A stretch of DNA of 64,000 bases from Zonotrichia leucophrys gambelii (GCF_028769735.1 NC_088173.1:62404421-62468420); one strand, 5' to 3'; positions 11,941-26,084 are shown, counted from the stretch's first letter. Translations and numbers: made by a program. Notes: generated by a model from the sequence alone, not told the origin.

Positions 11941-14370
11941 CTTTACACTTTTGAGCTGGAAAATACATTACGCAGTAATTATACGACAGGCTACAAACAC
12001 AGCTTTGAATTGTATTTTCTATCATGCTGTTTTATTATCTCTGTCCATGTAAACTATTTAATAGATGAGATGCAGTGAAGTATAGCAAAAATTTTGGTAC
12101 CATCCTTAATGTACCTGTTATCTTTTTGGAGAAAAATTATCTATGCTTTGGATATGCTGCTGATGTCAGTGTCTTAGAAAAGGGTTTAAAATTGCATAAA
12201 TCTTCATGTGCTTTATAATATTTAACACCCAAAACATATAATCTCAAGAGACTTTATCTCATTTTTCTGTTTCACTGAAATTTTCAGTTGCTGTTCTTGG
12301 AACAGATCTGGATCATACTTTACATTAATTTCAGATGTTGGCATGCCACCAGCTTCAGTTGTTTATTTTGAATTTGCACTTCTCATTGATGACAGAAATG
12401 TTTGATTCAAAGAATACCAGAGCAATATGAAGTTAGTCTCTGAATTAAAAAAATATTTATGCTTTTTAAAAATTTAAATGAAGCTGGATTGACCGAACTT
12501 CTAAATCCTAAGTACTAGTGATGTAATGCATCTTGTGAAAGCTATGACTTAGCTGTGCATTATTTTTCCCTGAAAGACAAATTAGGTAAAACTGAATCAC
12601 AGAGAAATTCTCACAGATGTTTCTAATTCCTTTGGCAAATTTGTGTAGCTGAGATCTTTAAAACAATTTAAAATTTCCTAAGAGAGTTTTCAAAATACAG
12701 ATTATTATAGAAATCTGTATAAGTTTTGTTTTGTAGAACAAAAGATGACTGCAGCTAGACAGATTTTCATGGACTGAACCATAATAAGTGAATCTAAAAA
12801 AAGAGAAATTAAATTATACTTTGTTTAGCAAGGAAAATTTATTCCAAATTTGCTCTTTCTTCCTTTTCCATCAATTTTATCTCTTAAAATTTGAAACCTA
12901 AGATATGTCTGTAAATCTTAATTCAGATTAAGATCTCCCTATGAATAAAATTATTGTAAATTAACCAGAAGAATTGTCCTCTTATAGCATGATGGCATTA
13001 ATAAATATCATAAGAAATTGTTATTTTGTTATTCCAGAAAGATGTAATTATATTCAAATAGTTTCAACAAGAGGCAAGATATTTCTCTACTGAGTTTCAA
13101 ACAGATGTGGTATAAAACACATTAGGTCCATAGAATCACTTTGTCACAGACCAAAATGTCCTAATCTCTTGAGAGTAAATTATATAGCACCTATTCAATG
13201 ACTTGTAATCGTGTGAGTTTACAAGATGCTATCAGTCAAAAAAGCAAAGAAACTTGCCTTTTGGATATTTCCTTAAATATAGTGTCCAGCATTTTATATG
13301 GAAGAAAATCAGATAGTTAAAGCTATTCCATTATATTACTATGGTGCAGATTTGCACATTTACTTATGGTCTTAATTTTAAACATAAAAAAGAGTTGGAA
13401 AAATGTTTTATATCCAATGACAATTATTTAGATGGTACTGCACTCTGCCATTGTTCTCTGTAGAGCTCTATGGATATGTGTGCTTGAGTCAACAAATCCA
13501 GGGAGGGAAAAAGGCATTCATATTAAATATTGAAGTTTGTCAAAGATGAGATAACAGATTTTGTCCAGGAATGATTGACACAAGAAATATAAGTGTAGAA
13601 AATACATGTACAATTCAACCTATTAAATCTGATTCCTTAAAGGAAAATGAGGAAGACCTGTCTCTCACAGACACGTCTTGAAGCATGAAAATTGTTTAAA
13701 GGGCATCCTAATTTATCCAGATTTATCACAAGGCTATCTGTGATGGCAGGAAAAGATTTTTTTCTTGAAAGGGGTGCCTTATTCTCTTTCTCCCAGTAGT
13801 TGTTCAGATCTTTGTCTATTTATATTCATTATTGTTGCTGTAAGAACAGTGCTGGTTTTCATTATTTCATTGGCATGAGAAGCCCTGATTCAGTTTTACT
13901 GTCAATTTTGACCTCCTTATGTACCTCCTCTACTTTCAGTGAGTGAAATCACCAGTAAATAGAAACAGAGAAAACTCCACAAAATACTTTTGCAGCAGAA
14001 CAAATAATATAACAGCACTCAAGATGTATATAATTACCAAACCACATGTCTGATAGGGTAAAATATGCACTGGGAGTTTGTTCAGTTGATTTTTTGCACT
14101 ATTACACATATAGCAAGTTTTCACACACCTGGCTGGAAAGAGATTTGAGAGTATACATGAATAGTCTAATAAAAAATAGGAGTCTCAAAATACCTTCACA
14201 GAAATAGCAGAATAAAATCAATGTTAATTTTAATGCTGAAAATTAATTTTTGTAGAAGTATTTTGAGAACATATTAGTTTTTCCATTTGATTTCTATCTG
14301 CATCACTTGAAAGTGAACAGATAATTTTCAAATTTAGCTAGGTAGGCACTCATCTCTGATTTAAAATATC

Positions 14371-14387
14371 ATATATATATATATATA
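14371..14387. repeat. (TA)n microsatellite
   Basis: About eight uninterrupted AT units. Confidence 0.85.
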
Positions 14388-16189
14388 GTAAATGCTCTAC
14401 CAATCCATTTAAGTTAATTATCTTGAAGTGTAAGTTTAATAAACTAATCATTGGTGTCCACCACTGTGGACTGTGGGTTCATTGGCTGTGCTTAGTCCAG
14501 ACCTAATTTAATGGATCACTATGAGAAAGGCTTTGTTTATAAAAGAGCATGAAATATGCTCATCAACCCTCTCCGATGCTCATTCCTTTACAAGGTCCAT
14601 GAAATACCCAAGTGTGATGTGCAGTTGGACTGGTAGGACTTCATTCAGCTCTGGTAGGAGCATGCCATACTCTTTGAATAATTCTGGAATAATTCCCTCA
14701 TGTGACAATAAATGTGGCTCAGGTGATATTTTGGTACACATTTCTTTGTCTGAAGTTGCAGCTTCATAGCAGACACAAGTAGAAAACAATTGTACCAGCC
14801 AACATGGAATCTGTTACATGAATAAATTAGCTATACTTCAATGCACAATGCTTTACATTCACAAGAACCACAATCCTAACTGACACCTCTATTATGATCT
14901 CAGAGAGAAGCCAGAGACTAAAATACTGCAGAGAGAATAATTTTCTGCTAAATATTTTTCTGTCAGGAAACCATATTCAGAATGGCCTGAAAGGAAGATG
15001 CCTGTACAAAGTATGCACCATATGGCCTAGCTGTGGTACATTGTGGGGGCAATAGGGGAAAATAATCATTTAATAAAAGGAAATTAACAGTTTACTAAAA
15101 ATTGTCTGAAATATTAATTTCCAAAATACCACATTAATTTATTTGCTTTAACGATAGTTGCCCTGCAAGTCAAGTGAAATGTACAGATTTCTTTATTTTT
15201 TTTTTCATCTTCCATTTCTTTATGTTCTGTCCAGCTCTGATATTTTACCCTTTAACCACTGGTGTTTAGTGTCTTCTTTGGCTTTTTAAAATAGCCCAGC
15301 AGCTGCTAACTGATTATGACAACTCCACTTAATATTGGGTAGATTAGTAGACTGTGGATTTAAACTGGGAGTAATCAAGAGGATTATTTTTTATTTTCCA
15401 CACCTGCAGTCAATAAATTTAATACACTATTTTTTTTTCCAGTTGTATATGCACTGTTAAAAAGAAGATAATTTAACCTCACTGTTAATATGTTTTGCTT
15501 GGCTAAGTTTTATGCAACCCTAACAGACATAATTAAGGTTTTTCCCTACCTATTGTCAAGAACTTAGTCATGCACTGCCAGTGAAGCAAGCCTAACATTG
15601 TCATTTTTACTGATGTCTGAGTGAAAGCATTAATTAATAATTTCAAAAATTTCTTGATATTCAAATGAATGGAACAAGATGGAAAATATCTCATTTATTC
15701 GTGAAAAAGTAGATGTTAACTCTGAAGCAGTAGTCCAAAGTATATATACTGCACGTCTCAAGAAATCTGGAGATGTCACAAGCAGAAGAAAAATGGACTA
15801 TTTCCTGACATTTACAATTTTATGGGTATGGTAAATGCTTTGGCAACCACATTAAACAAAAGTAAACTGACTAATTTTAGTATTGTGCTGCACAACATAA
15901 GGGATTAATTGCGATATTAAACATTCTTAAAGCAATAATATAATTGATTTACTAAAAAAGTACTTCCACTGCAGTTACTTCTGACAAAAAAAATATTCCA
16001 TTTTTTACTTTGGGGCTGGGAAATATTTCACAAAATTCGGAGGAATATCTCAGAAAATCTGTGTCAGAGTATGCTCAATTCAACTAAATGACTTAGAAAC
16101 TTGAAGAAGCTGTTACCTAGTCAACTAAACCCCAGTATCTTCATCACAGGGATGAGAGATAGCTCCTGACTGGTATGCTTACATACCCC

Positions 16190-16844
16190 TGTTCTAGTCC
16201 AGTCTTTGTCCGGTTTTCGGCTGTTTGAAGGGCCTGGAAAGGCCCGGAGTGGCCTTGGGGCAGCCCGCGTATCAAAGAACGAGAAGAGGCTTCAGTTCTT
16301 CTTTCGGTCTCTATGTTTATTAATTGTTTATCTAAAAGATTTTCTTTCGGCCCGACAGAGGTCTGTTCAGCAGTCAGCCATGAGCACACTGTACTGCCCT
16401 CCGGGCAGCCACCTATCTTTATACCCATTGTTACGTGTACAATATTTATCATTTTTCCCCAATACCATTTATTCTTATTGCCCGGTGCACTTTTAGTAAT
16501 GACCAATCCTAAAGTGCCACCATCACCATAGAAGATGGAGGAGAAGAAGAAGAAGAAGGACAGGACACGCCCCAATTCCTCCATCTTACTTCTCTAAACC
16601 CCCATGTACATAAATCCTAAACCCTGTGTCTCACCCTCTAATTAACTAATCCCTTCACCATTCACCCCGGTGAAGTCCTCCTATCCTCATACAGGTGTCG
16701 TCTCCCGTGTAGGATCAAAGTCCAGCCACCAGACACTTCTGGCAACATTCCAGGACTCCCGAGCCCCCCAAGGGTGGTCTCGGTGGCTCGGCACCTCAGG
16801 ACTGAGGTGCTGAGATCCCACAAGTCTTGACTTCAACATCCACA
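16190..16844 (-). mobile_element. Solo ERV LTR (minus strand)
   Basis: This roughly 650-bp stretch is richer in GC and CpG than its surroundings. Read on the minus strand it shows LTR architecture in order: a TG start near 16838 or 16844, a U3-like part, a TATAAAG box (16417-16423), an AATAAA polyadenylation signal about 95 bases further on (16316-16321), and a short 3' part ending near 16190-16197. No internal retroviral coding sequence or second LTR flanks it, so it is a solo LTR. The hexamer GTTCTA occurs at 16191-16196 and 16845-16850 and could be the target duplication, but the end it implies lacks the usual CA. The exact ends are therefore uncertain. A (GAA)n run at 16543-16558 lies inside. 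The 146-codon minus-strand frame here is not a gene. Confidence 0.72.
16543..16558. repeat. (GAA)n microsatellite inside the LTR
   Basis: Five GAA/AGA units within the solo LTR. Confidence 0.75.
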
Positions 16845-17689
16845 GTTCTATTTGTAAAGTAAAAGCTGTACATCTTTGCCACATACAATTGTTGGATAAT
16901 AATGGTCAAATAGCTGTGATACACACTGCAGTCTCTGTTAGATTCTACCTCTCACAAGAAGGATTGACACTACTGTTTCTGACCAGCTTAGACCTTGCAA
17001 GTAACACTTGATTATTTTTCCTCTGTTTTGTTTCATTCAAACTGCTTCTATTCTTTATATTGTTAGGGAAAAAATCATTATAGTGTTTCATTCCATACTG
17101 AGCTAAGCACTGATACACCAACCTTTTTCATGTAACATCCCTATGATTCATGTGTAGGATTACAGTCTTTCAGCTATATGTGTTGGAGAGGAATTAGTGC
17201 TGTGCTTAATACTTAATTACTAATGGACTGTAACCCAGATGAATCTGTCATAAATATGGAAAAATTCTGAGCTGATGCTTGCAATTAATTCACTGTAATC
17301 TGCAGACACAGCTGAAAAATCAATAAAAAAATTAATGGAAAAAATCCCTTTGAGCAGGACATAAATCACACTGAGAGCACTGAGAGATTCATTATCTTTC
17401 TGTATTTGTCTCTTCATTTTTTGAGGTGTAAAGACTTTTCCACGTACTTACTATAAAAACTACATCAACAGCAAAAAACTCCCCAAATTCCCTCTTCCCT
17501 GCAAAATCTTAATAAGAAAGCATCAGTACTTATAAAAGAAGTAAAAATTTAGGGGAATTAATCTTGTGAGGTATTAAAATCATAATGCAATCATCAGTCA
17601 TAGCCTGCACTGCTTCATGAGGACAAAGTCCTTCTTGTAAAACTTAATTTCCTTTTACAAAAATATTATCACCTAGTTGATCAAGGGAG
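16845..17689. other. PCDH9: Unique intronic DNA between two transposons
   Basis: AT-rich sequence with nothing recognised. Confidence 0.55.
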
Positions 17690-18857
17690 GTGAATTGGTG
17701 TAATCTTTTTGGATTTCAGTAAAGCTTTTCATACTGTCTCTCACAGTGCCCTCCTGGACAAAAGTTCCAGCACACAGCTGGATAAACACATCATGGGATG
17801 GGTGAGCAGCTGGCTCACAGGTCAGGCTCAAAGGGCTGCAGTGAATGGGGTGACATCTGGGTGGTGACCTGTCACTAGTGGGGTTCCACAGGGGTCCCTC
17901 CTCAACTCTAAGCTCCTCAATATCATCATAAAGGACTTGGACACAGGACTGGAAGGGACTGAGCAAGTTTGCAGATGATGCAAAGCTGGGAGGAGCTGTT
18001 GACTCCCTCAAAGGCAGGGAGGCCCTGCAGAGAGACCTCAACAAATCAGTGGGCAGAGCAATCACCAACCACATGAAGTTCAGAAAGGGAAAGAGCCAGA
18101 TTCTGCACCTGGGGTGGGGCAACCCTGTGTGGACAGACTGGGGAATGAGATGCCAGAAAACAGTGCCATGGAAAGGGACCTGGAGGTCCCGGTCAATGGA
18201 GAGTTGAATGTATGTCCTGGCAACCAGGAGCGCTGAATGTGTCCTGGGTCCATCAGGCACAGCATCACCACCTGGGCAGGGGAGGGGATTGTCCTGCTCT
18301 GCCCTGGGCTGGGGCAGCCTCACCTTGAATATTGTGTGCTGTTCTGGGCACCACGGTATGAAAAAGATGTAAAGCTACTAGGCACCATCCAAAAGTGGGC
18401 TATGAAGATGGTGAAGGGTCCAGAGATCTAGATGGTGGAGACACCATACAATGAGCCACTGAGATCACTTGGTCTGTTCAGCCTGGAGGAGACTGAGGGG
18501 GGACCTCAAAGCAGTCTGCAACTTCCCCATGAGCAGAAGTGAAGGTGCAGGCACTGATCCCTTTTCTGTGATGATCAGTGACAGGACCAGAGGGAGTGGC
18601 CTGAAGCTGTGTCATGGGACATTTAGGCTGAATATTAGAAAAAAGTTCTTTGTCCAAAGGGTGTTTGAGCACCAGAACAGGATCCCCAGGGAAGGAGTCA
18701 TGGTCCTAAACCTGCCAGAGTTCAAGAAATTTTTATACAATATTCTCAGCACCTAGTATGGCTCCTGAGGATGTCCTGTGCAGGGTCAGGAGTTGGACTT
18801 CAATGATCCCTGCGGATTCCTTCCAACTCAGAATATTCTATTATCCTACTATGCTAT
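17690..18857 (+). mobile_element. CR1 LINE, 5'-truncated, defective
   Basis: This is a fragment of the chicken-repeat-1 non-LTR retrotransposon. Reverse-transcriptase remains are readable: a DFSKAFHTVSHS motif from 17712, a WVSSWLTGQAQRAAVNGV block after it, and the catalytic FADD motif at 17968-17979. The FADD motif lies in a different frame from the first block, so at least one frameshift separates them, and the first frame also ends in a stop. The 3' part has the usual CR1 thumb and tail sequence (around 18470-18840). It ends in degenerate ATTCTAT/CTATGA-type short repeats at 18833-18857, as CR1 tails do, with no poly(A). It is dead. The long minus-strand frame over this region is an antisense shadow. 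Confidence 0.92.
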
Positions 18858-21800
18858 GAAAGAGGAGGCTCATGCCACTGACATGGAGTAAAAGACAAAA
18901 CTCTGTAACTACTTCATCAGTAAATAATTTTCTTTCCCAGTGGCAAGTGGAAGTATTATCATTTATGGCTGGGTTTCTTGTTTTTATATTTCTGTTATTC
19001 TTCATAATTAATGAGGATGAGCAATATATTTTATAAAATTTAACCCATTTCTTCTGAAGTATACTTACACACATAGGAAAAATGTGAATTAATACAATAA
19101 TGTTTTTTGTTTCTGTTTTTAACATTCATTTCAGTCTTTTGTTATGTAGAATTTCTGCTAAAGACATGAAAATGCATTCTTTGTACTTTTCAATTCACTG
19201 CATTGAATTAAATTTGGTTCTAATCCAGATCTTCTAATATCATTAAGTAAAATTACAAATGTATATGTGCATTTTTGAGAGAAACATTTATGACATGGAC
19301 AGATAAGTGTGTATTTTTTTCCATTGTTTGGGATAAGGTTCCCTTGATGTGACACAAAAGGTTGCACAGATCCTTCACATGCTATATTTCTTCTTACTAT
19401 ACAACTTTCTCTCAACAGCTGCTAAAAAGACAAGTAGTCACAAGTTATTTGTTTCTTCTTCATGCTGAGCCCTACATTATTTAGGTAATAATTTGCATGT
19501 AGAGCAGAGATAACTTTGTTCTTTTCCCCATTTGAAAATAGCATAATATAAATTAACAGAGCTTCAGCTCATTTTACACTTACAAGTTTAACCTTTGAGA
19601 GTCTATGACTTGTAACAAAATATACTTTGCATGAGTCACACAGAAAACCTCTGGAAACCCAAGTAATTCCCTTTTTATGAAAGCAATAGTACTATTTATA
19701 ATAGCTTACTATTCAATATTCTATTCTGTGTATTAGGTATAAGATAGATCCAGAATCCAGCAATGTTTTGCTGCACAAAGTGGAACAGTATGAAGCATTT
19801 CATTTTCACAAATGCAGTGGTACTACCAACATAATCAGTTCAAGTTACTATTTCATGTATCAGAATAATTCTCTAAGAAGTAGCTCACTAAAAGATATGA
19901 AAGAAATCAGTATTTTCCCTTAAAATCAATTCTTAAATATAGAAGCCTTCAAACAGAAGCCTCAAACTTTAGTTTGATTTCTTGTCAACAAGCACAAGTG
20001 GTTCAGTTTTTCTGTTTGTTTATTGATTTTATTCCTGCCATTACTTGTGACAATTAACTGGCCATGTGCGTAGTGGGGGATTATCTTTTTAATCAGTCAC
20101 CATTTGAAGCTAAACCTTAGCCATATATAATGCACTTTTATATTGCTTCAACAAATATCAGTCTTAAAAAAGAACTTGAAACTCCATGTCACTGACTTTT
20201 TATATGCATTCAACTTTCATTATCAGTTTTGTATATCTTTGAAGATATTTGTGAGATATCCATCAGACCAAATGACACCAGACATCTTTTGGGCCCATGT
20301 CTTTATTTTCTAAATGAAAGCAATGCTGCATTCATTAGCATCCCTTAGAAATTATTATTTTTAATATCTCCAAATATAAGTTATCTATTGAATGAGGTAA
20401 GCATAAATTGAAGGGAGATGAAGGGAAGTCATGGTGTTTTTGTCTTCTGTGGCAAGAGCACTTGTTTTCCTACCTAGTGTCCATTCCTGATGTGAAAATA
20501 CATTATTAAATCCTTATCAACAGGAAATAAAATAAAAGAGAAGAACAGCTGAGGTGAGCTAATAATGGCTGCTAGCTACCTGATTCCCTTAGAGCTCCTG
20601 CAGTTCCATCACTTTGGCAGGAGTATCAAGGAAGTTATGGTGACTTTTGAGCCTTGATTCAGATTTTCTTAAGCCATCTGGAGGAGAGTTGACATTCTAA
20701 TTGCTCCATAAATTGTTTCAGCTCAGAGTTTGTTAAGCACTGACACATTTTACTGAAAAAAATAAAGGCATGTAATTTGACACAGTGACAGATTAATACC
20801 TTAGCATTAGATTGGCAGAACAATTAGACGGCTTAAATGTTTCCTACATCTTAATGTCTGTGCTACTTCAGGAAACCACAGTAAGTCCTGCTTTTCTGAA
20901 GGATATGTTGCCATTGCAGTGATAGAAGTAAATCAGGCTATCAAAGGATTTAACAGGATTACAAGAAGTCTTGCAGCAAATACATTTAAATCTAGAAAAT
21001 TAAAATCTGGGGAATTTAGGTTCAGCATGGTGCATTTAGTATGGTATTCACCACTGGTATCCCATAAGCTGATACTTAGTTCTCATTATATATGTGCAAT
21101 TGGTTTTGTGAAAGCAAATGAAATAACACAGTCTGAACTACTGGATAAATACAATTTAAACAAGAGAAAACTGTGTTTCTACTGGCCTTTCCTATTTTAT
21201 AATGCAATCAAATTAGTATTTGTCTAGGATTAATCTCATTGAATTTGATTTCACTTAACCATAATGTTGCAATATTTATGTTATTGTCCTACACTGACAA
21301 CCATCAGATCAATATGATTTTGGTCCGTAAGGGTACAAGTACATGTTTTTTTAGTGTAAAAAAAAACCCCAAAACTATAGATCTGTGTTTAACATAAACT
21401 GTCTTTAAGTTAATTGTAAAATATTGGTGATTCCTTAAAGAACATAGATGTAATATTATTGAACTGGTATAACCACTAATTTAAGCAAGAATTTTTTTTT
21501 ATCAAGCTATTCCATAATTCAGGAAAAAATTAAAGAATATTATACTTTAACATTATGGAGGTAACTATGATAGAAATAACTATGACTATGTGGAAATTCA
21601 GGCAGAAATATGATTGCTTAGGAAATATTTCTTTATTACTTGGGTGATATTTCTTTGGTTACATGTCTGGGTCATTTTAAGTAGCTATGCAGACTGGTGT
21701 AGTATGTTTAATAAGCACAAAACCCCAAAACTTTATATGATTATTATCTTATTTGACTGCTCCTCTGTACAACACAGATAGGTAATATTCAAGGAAAGCA

Positions 21801-22261
21801 AAACAAAAAAAAAATTATATAAGATGCAAACACTTGTGAAATTTTGGTTCTTACACCAGTTTCAGGTTTAATGGACTTCAGAGGTATGATATGTTTTGCA
21901 CCACTACAGCCAGAAACAATATTCATTCTTTAACCTTGTGAAGCAACTGATTGTAAGATAGGATGGATGTGTTTTTTCTCAGGAAACAAGATTTTATAAA
22001 TCCTAAATTATCATGTTGGAACTTGAGAATGGGTGGGGTGCTTTTATCATTACGGGCTTTATGTTTCTGTATTCCTTTGATTAACATCTGAATTAAGTGG
22101 TCCAACTATTTCTGGGTTTTGCTTTTTTAGGAGGATTCTAAAATGGATTTTTGGTTAAACTGAGGCCCCCTGTCTGAGGCTGATTTATTACTCAGTAAGT
22201 CAAGAGTCTCAACCCAGAAGCAGTTAGGAATTGGATTGAGGCCAAAGCACCTGAGAGTTGG
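18858..22261. other. PCDH9: Unique intronic DNA
   Basis: No transposon or exon was recognised. Positions 20540-20880 form a complex, repeat-free stretch that may be conserved non-coding sequence (impression only). Confidence 0.45.
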
Positions 22262-22470
22262 CAATCACATCAACAGAACTGTAGAGATGAAGGGAAACTT
22301 TAGAGGTCATTTAGTGCATCCTTTCTCTCCCAAGGTATGATTAGCTACGTTTATGTTATCCTGGGAAAAAAATTTTCTAGACGTTTGTAAAACTCATCCC
22401 AGATTCTATAACCTTCCATTACTACTTCATTCATCCTCAGAGATTTTCCTAATTTCTAACATGATTTGTC
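22262..22470 (-). mobile_element. Old CR1-type LINE 3' tail relic
   Basis: On the + strand, words such as GAAACTTTAGAGGTCATTTAGTGCATCC, followed by a CTAGACGTTTGTAAAACTCATCCCAG-like stretch and CTATAACCTTCC, resemble the reverse complement of the 3' region of ancient amniote CR1 subfamilies, with many substitutions. It is a 3'-end fragment only. Its borders are approximate. Confidence 0.55.
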
Positions 22471-24478
22471 ATTGTTGCAATCAAGACATTACTTTTGGTC
22501 TTTTCCACTATGGGCCTGCAAAATAGGTTATTTCCACTCTTGTTTTTTTCCTTTGTTCTTGCCTTTTAGGTACATTATCAGTGCTCTTTCCTACCATATC
22601 TTCTTTCTCTACTCACTAATTCACTTTCATTCATCTAGCATGAACTTTTTTCAAATTTAAAGAATCATTTAACTGTTTCTATTTTCCTGTGACATTGGGG
22701 TTTTTTTGTCTGTTTTATTTTTTATTGGTTTTAATTGCAATGGATCATTTAGCAGCACATATTTTCTTTAACATGCCACTCTGCTCTCTCTTGAAACTGC
22801 TAAGTATTAGGACTTTGGACTCATCACAGCACTGAGTCTTGCTAGCTTTAGGGATTGTTTAAGAGGAACTATTATTTTCAACAATTTCACAAGTAAGGTA
22901 ATCAAAATTCTCACTTTCATTCTATATTCTCCATTCTTTATTTCTATATTTCTTTCCTTTGCATTGAAAAAATAAATCAGATTTATAGAACTCATGATTT
23001 TGTATCATTGTCATACCTTGTCTCAAAATATTAATCATTCCGTCAATATACATAAAACTTTTCTGTACTCTCAAGTATTTTCTTAAGCACTGAAAGGAAT
23101 TTTAGAATTAGGCATGATATACATGAAATTATTCTTGTCCGAAAGCAATTAATATATTCATTACTTCAGTGCAGTTGGCACATCTCAGGCAGTGGATTTG
23201 TGTTTGGCTTTATTCAGTAAGACTGCTTTAGAGATGGCATGCACTGTCTCTGCAGTACACGACAATGCCACATTCAGAATGACAGCAGCCCAAGCCTTGG
23301 GGCACTAAACGCTTCTTGAGATATGTTCAACTGCTGTTTAACTGTATTTAGCCCAAGGTACAGAGAAAGAAATTGCTGATGCTTTCTAACATGTTTAAGT
23401 ATTTTTATAGTGTCTTGGCATGTCAGAATATGCCACGGCACAAACTGGGGTGCAGCTCCCGAATTACAGCAATTAGGAGGCAAGAATTTCAACAACAGTA
23501 CTGTTGTAGCTGTATATCCCTGTAGACTGGCTTTCTTTTCCCCCTTAAAGAGTGATTTTCTACAATATGTCCTCTCTCAGCTGTTTTCTGCATTATTGTT
23601 CCCTGATCATGTCGTCAATACTTGTTAGGCTTTAAGAGATCTATTGTGTCCCTGATCACACAGCTCGTAAAAGAGTCATGGCTTTTAATATAAAAGCCAT
23701 ATAAACATACTCCACTTTAATCATATAATGGTGTTTCACTTGCATTTTGGATGCTCTTCTGAATATAACATATTTGTGTACAGAATGCAGAAAAAATGGG
23801 GCTGATCCAAACCACAGTCTCTTTCTTTCCTATTCTTTTTTTTTTCTTTTCTCACAGTAGCTGGAACTATTCCACATGCAGTTCTTATAGGTCCTCAATA
23901 AATGGAACCATGCAGGGATATTATGGGCTTGCCAATGTGGAAAGCAAAATCTGCATGGAGTCATTGATTTGTCATAGATACTATTTAGAACTCCTCTGCC
24001 AATGACTCCTCAGATCCTGTTGTCCAAGCTGCATGGTTTACAAAAGTTGCAGAGTTGCACTGCTCTACTGCTATACGGCTACTGTGGTTTTGTACTCCTC
24101 CAAGAGAAAGGTCTACAGCTAGGAATGCTTTCTGTAGATGTTCAAATTATTGTGTCTAGATACAGCGTCACTATTGATTTGGAAGGTATTCCATCTCCAG
24201 GGACAAGTGGAACAAAACTTTTGCCAGCTTAAGTACATCTTAAATCTGTTGTTGCCATCAGCTTTGTGTGTGGTTTACAAAAATGAAAAAGTGAAAAGCT
24301 CTTTGCATTTTTCTGCAGTGTCTGTGCTAGAACAATGTCATGAATAGCTGTGGGCCTATAAAATATATTGTACAAGAATGGTTGTTAAAAATGTGTAGAG
24401 TGGAGCCAGAGTGAGCCTTCTTAACTATATTTCTGCAATGTGTGTGTAAAATAAAAGCACGTAATTTGTAACATAAAG
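22471..24478. other. PCDH9: Unique intronic DNA
   Basis: No gene or repeat was recognised. Several frames of 60-76 codons around 23.4-24.3 kb lack domains and overlap each other on both strands. Confidence 0.5.
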
Positions 24479-24540
24479 AGTCATGGAATGGATAGGGTTG
24501 GAAGGGACCTTAAAAATCATCTAGTTCCAATCCCCAGGTG
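24479..24540 (-). mobile_element. Short CR1 LINE 3' end
   Basis: GTCATGGAATGGATAGGGTTGGAAGGGACCTTAAAAATCATCTAGTTCCAATCCCC-type sequence is the familiar 3' terminal part of avian CR1, seen in reverse complement. Only about 60 bp are recognisable. This is typical of a very short 5'-truncated insertion, or one whose remainder has diverged or been deleted. Confidence 0.85.
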
Positions 24541-26084
24541 TACTTGTTGGCTACTGAGTTCATAATACTGTTCATGTCCTTGATGAAATATATTAACCTC
24601 TTTTGATTAGGAATAGGAGGAGAGAAAATAGTAGAAAACTGCTTGGTTGGAATATTTGAGGTAGTTTCTTTGGTATTAAACTGGAGATAGAACATCACCT
24701 TTCCCCAGTCCAGCCTGCAGTGGTAGGTGCCTTCCCTTTCTGATAAGAAGCATCCCTACTAGCCCTAAGGGAACAGTCAGCTACAATCAGCAGAAACATT
24801 AGCACACATACAAATATCTCCAATCACCTACATTCTTTTGTACAAAGTTTTATGGAAAACATAAAGCATGTTTCTGTCTCAGAAATTAGCTGCAAATGTT
24901 TAAAGATTTATTGGATGAATAGTTACTAAAGTTTAAAAAAATACCTAACTTTTATCAGATAAATTTCAACAATTGGGGGTGAAAGCTTCTATCAGATACA
25001 ATGACAAAGTAGATTTTAAAGTCCATTGAAGTAATATTTTCCAATTTTTTTCCCAAGCTGCAGTCTGGCAAGTAAAATCTGTTTTAAAAGTATTACATTT
25101 TGAATTCTCCATTTACATGTATGCCTAAATTCTTTTCTAAATATCTGCATTTTAGCGAGTGGGTTCACAATGGCTGAGCCATGTTCTGATCTGATGAGCA
25201 GATATACTTGACAATAACTAAGAGGATATCTTCTGATGACATCTTCTGATTATCTTTTTTGTGCTGATAAAGTAAAAGGTTGAATTTAGCTAGTCTAGAT
25301 AAACTCTTAGAACCTAATCCCAAATCTACCTATTTCAGTATAACAAGAAATATCACATATCTTTCTCTACTAATTAACATTGTGATAACTTTTTTTTGTT
25401 AATAAGGGGCATTTTAAGCACAAATTAACTTGGTTTCCAGATATGTAACTGCAGTAGGAATCTGTTGTGCTGCTCCTTGATGATTTGCCAATTCTGCTGA
25501 CAAATTGTTTGCTGTGTCATATTCCATTAGACTTGTTAGTTCTCAGTGGGGTCACTACTGGAGTACTTCACTTTTAAACTGAGAAGCACTTAGGAAAAGT
25601 ATTTAGCTTAGAAATAGATGTGTTTCAATGCAAATTATGCTAGAAAACATGAGTAAAATTTATTTTTATTTTCAAATTTAGAGATTGTTCAAAACTCCAT
25701 GGGCTAGGTAATTTAAAATGCTGACCATAGAGTCCCTACTCTGCAAGAGAGGGTTGATCTGTTTCAGTGAGTTAGCAAAAATGCAGTTACTGTGTAGCTA
25801 AAGTGGTATGGCAGTTTATCCAAATTAGAGGTTAAATCGCTGTTATCAAGTGCATAGAAAGCACCCCATCTTCCCTTAACCGACTAGTTTAGGTGTGCCA
25901 ATCTTTTAAACAGATGAGAGATTAAAATGCAACAGGTTTCAAACCATGTTAGATTAAATCTGTTCTCAAATGCTGCACTGATTCAAGCTCTGAGAAAAGA
26001 TGCAAGAAAGCAATGGAGTAGAAGGCTGTAAGTGTCAAATCTTAATTGAAGGTGTTTTAGAGAAAAATAAATGGCACTGGATCT
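24541..26084. other. PCDH9: Unique intronic DNA
   Basis: AT-rich with no recognised content. Confidence 0.5.

Larger units (their letters stand above)
9388..16189. other. PCDH9: Unique intronic DNA
   Basis: AT-rich sequence with no recognised exon or transposon. It contains the hairpin at 11917-11940 and a short (TA)n run at 14371-14387. An AP-1/MARE-like TGAGTCATGC is present near 11480. Confidence 0.5.

Noticed and set aside
16144..16584. 146-codon minus-strand open frame
   Set aside because: Lies mostly within the solo LTR and runs past its end. No protein domain is seen, and the GAA repeat supplies low-complexity residues.
17673..18323. 216-codon minus-strand open frame
   Set aside because: Antisense to the CR1 element; its sequence is the complement of the reverse-transcriptase region.
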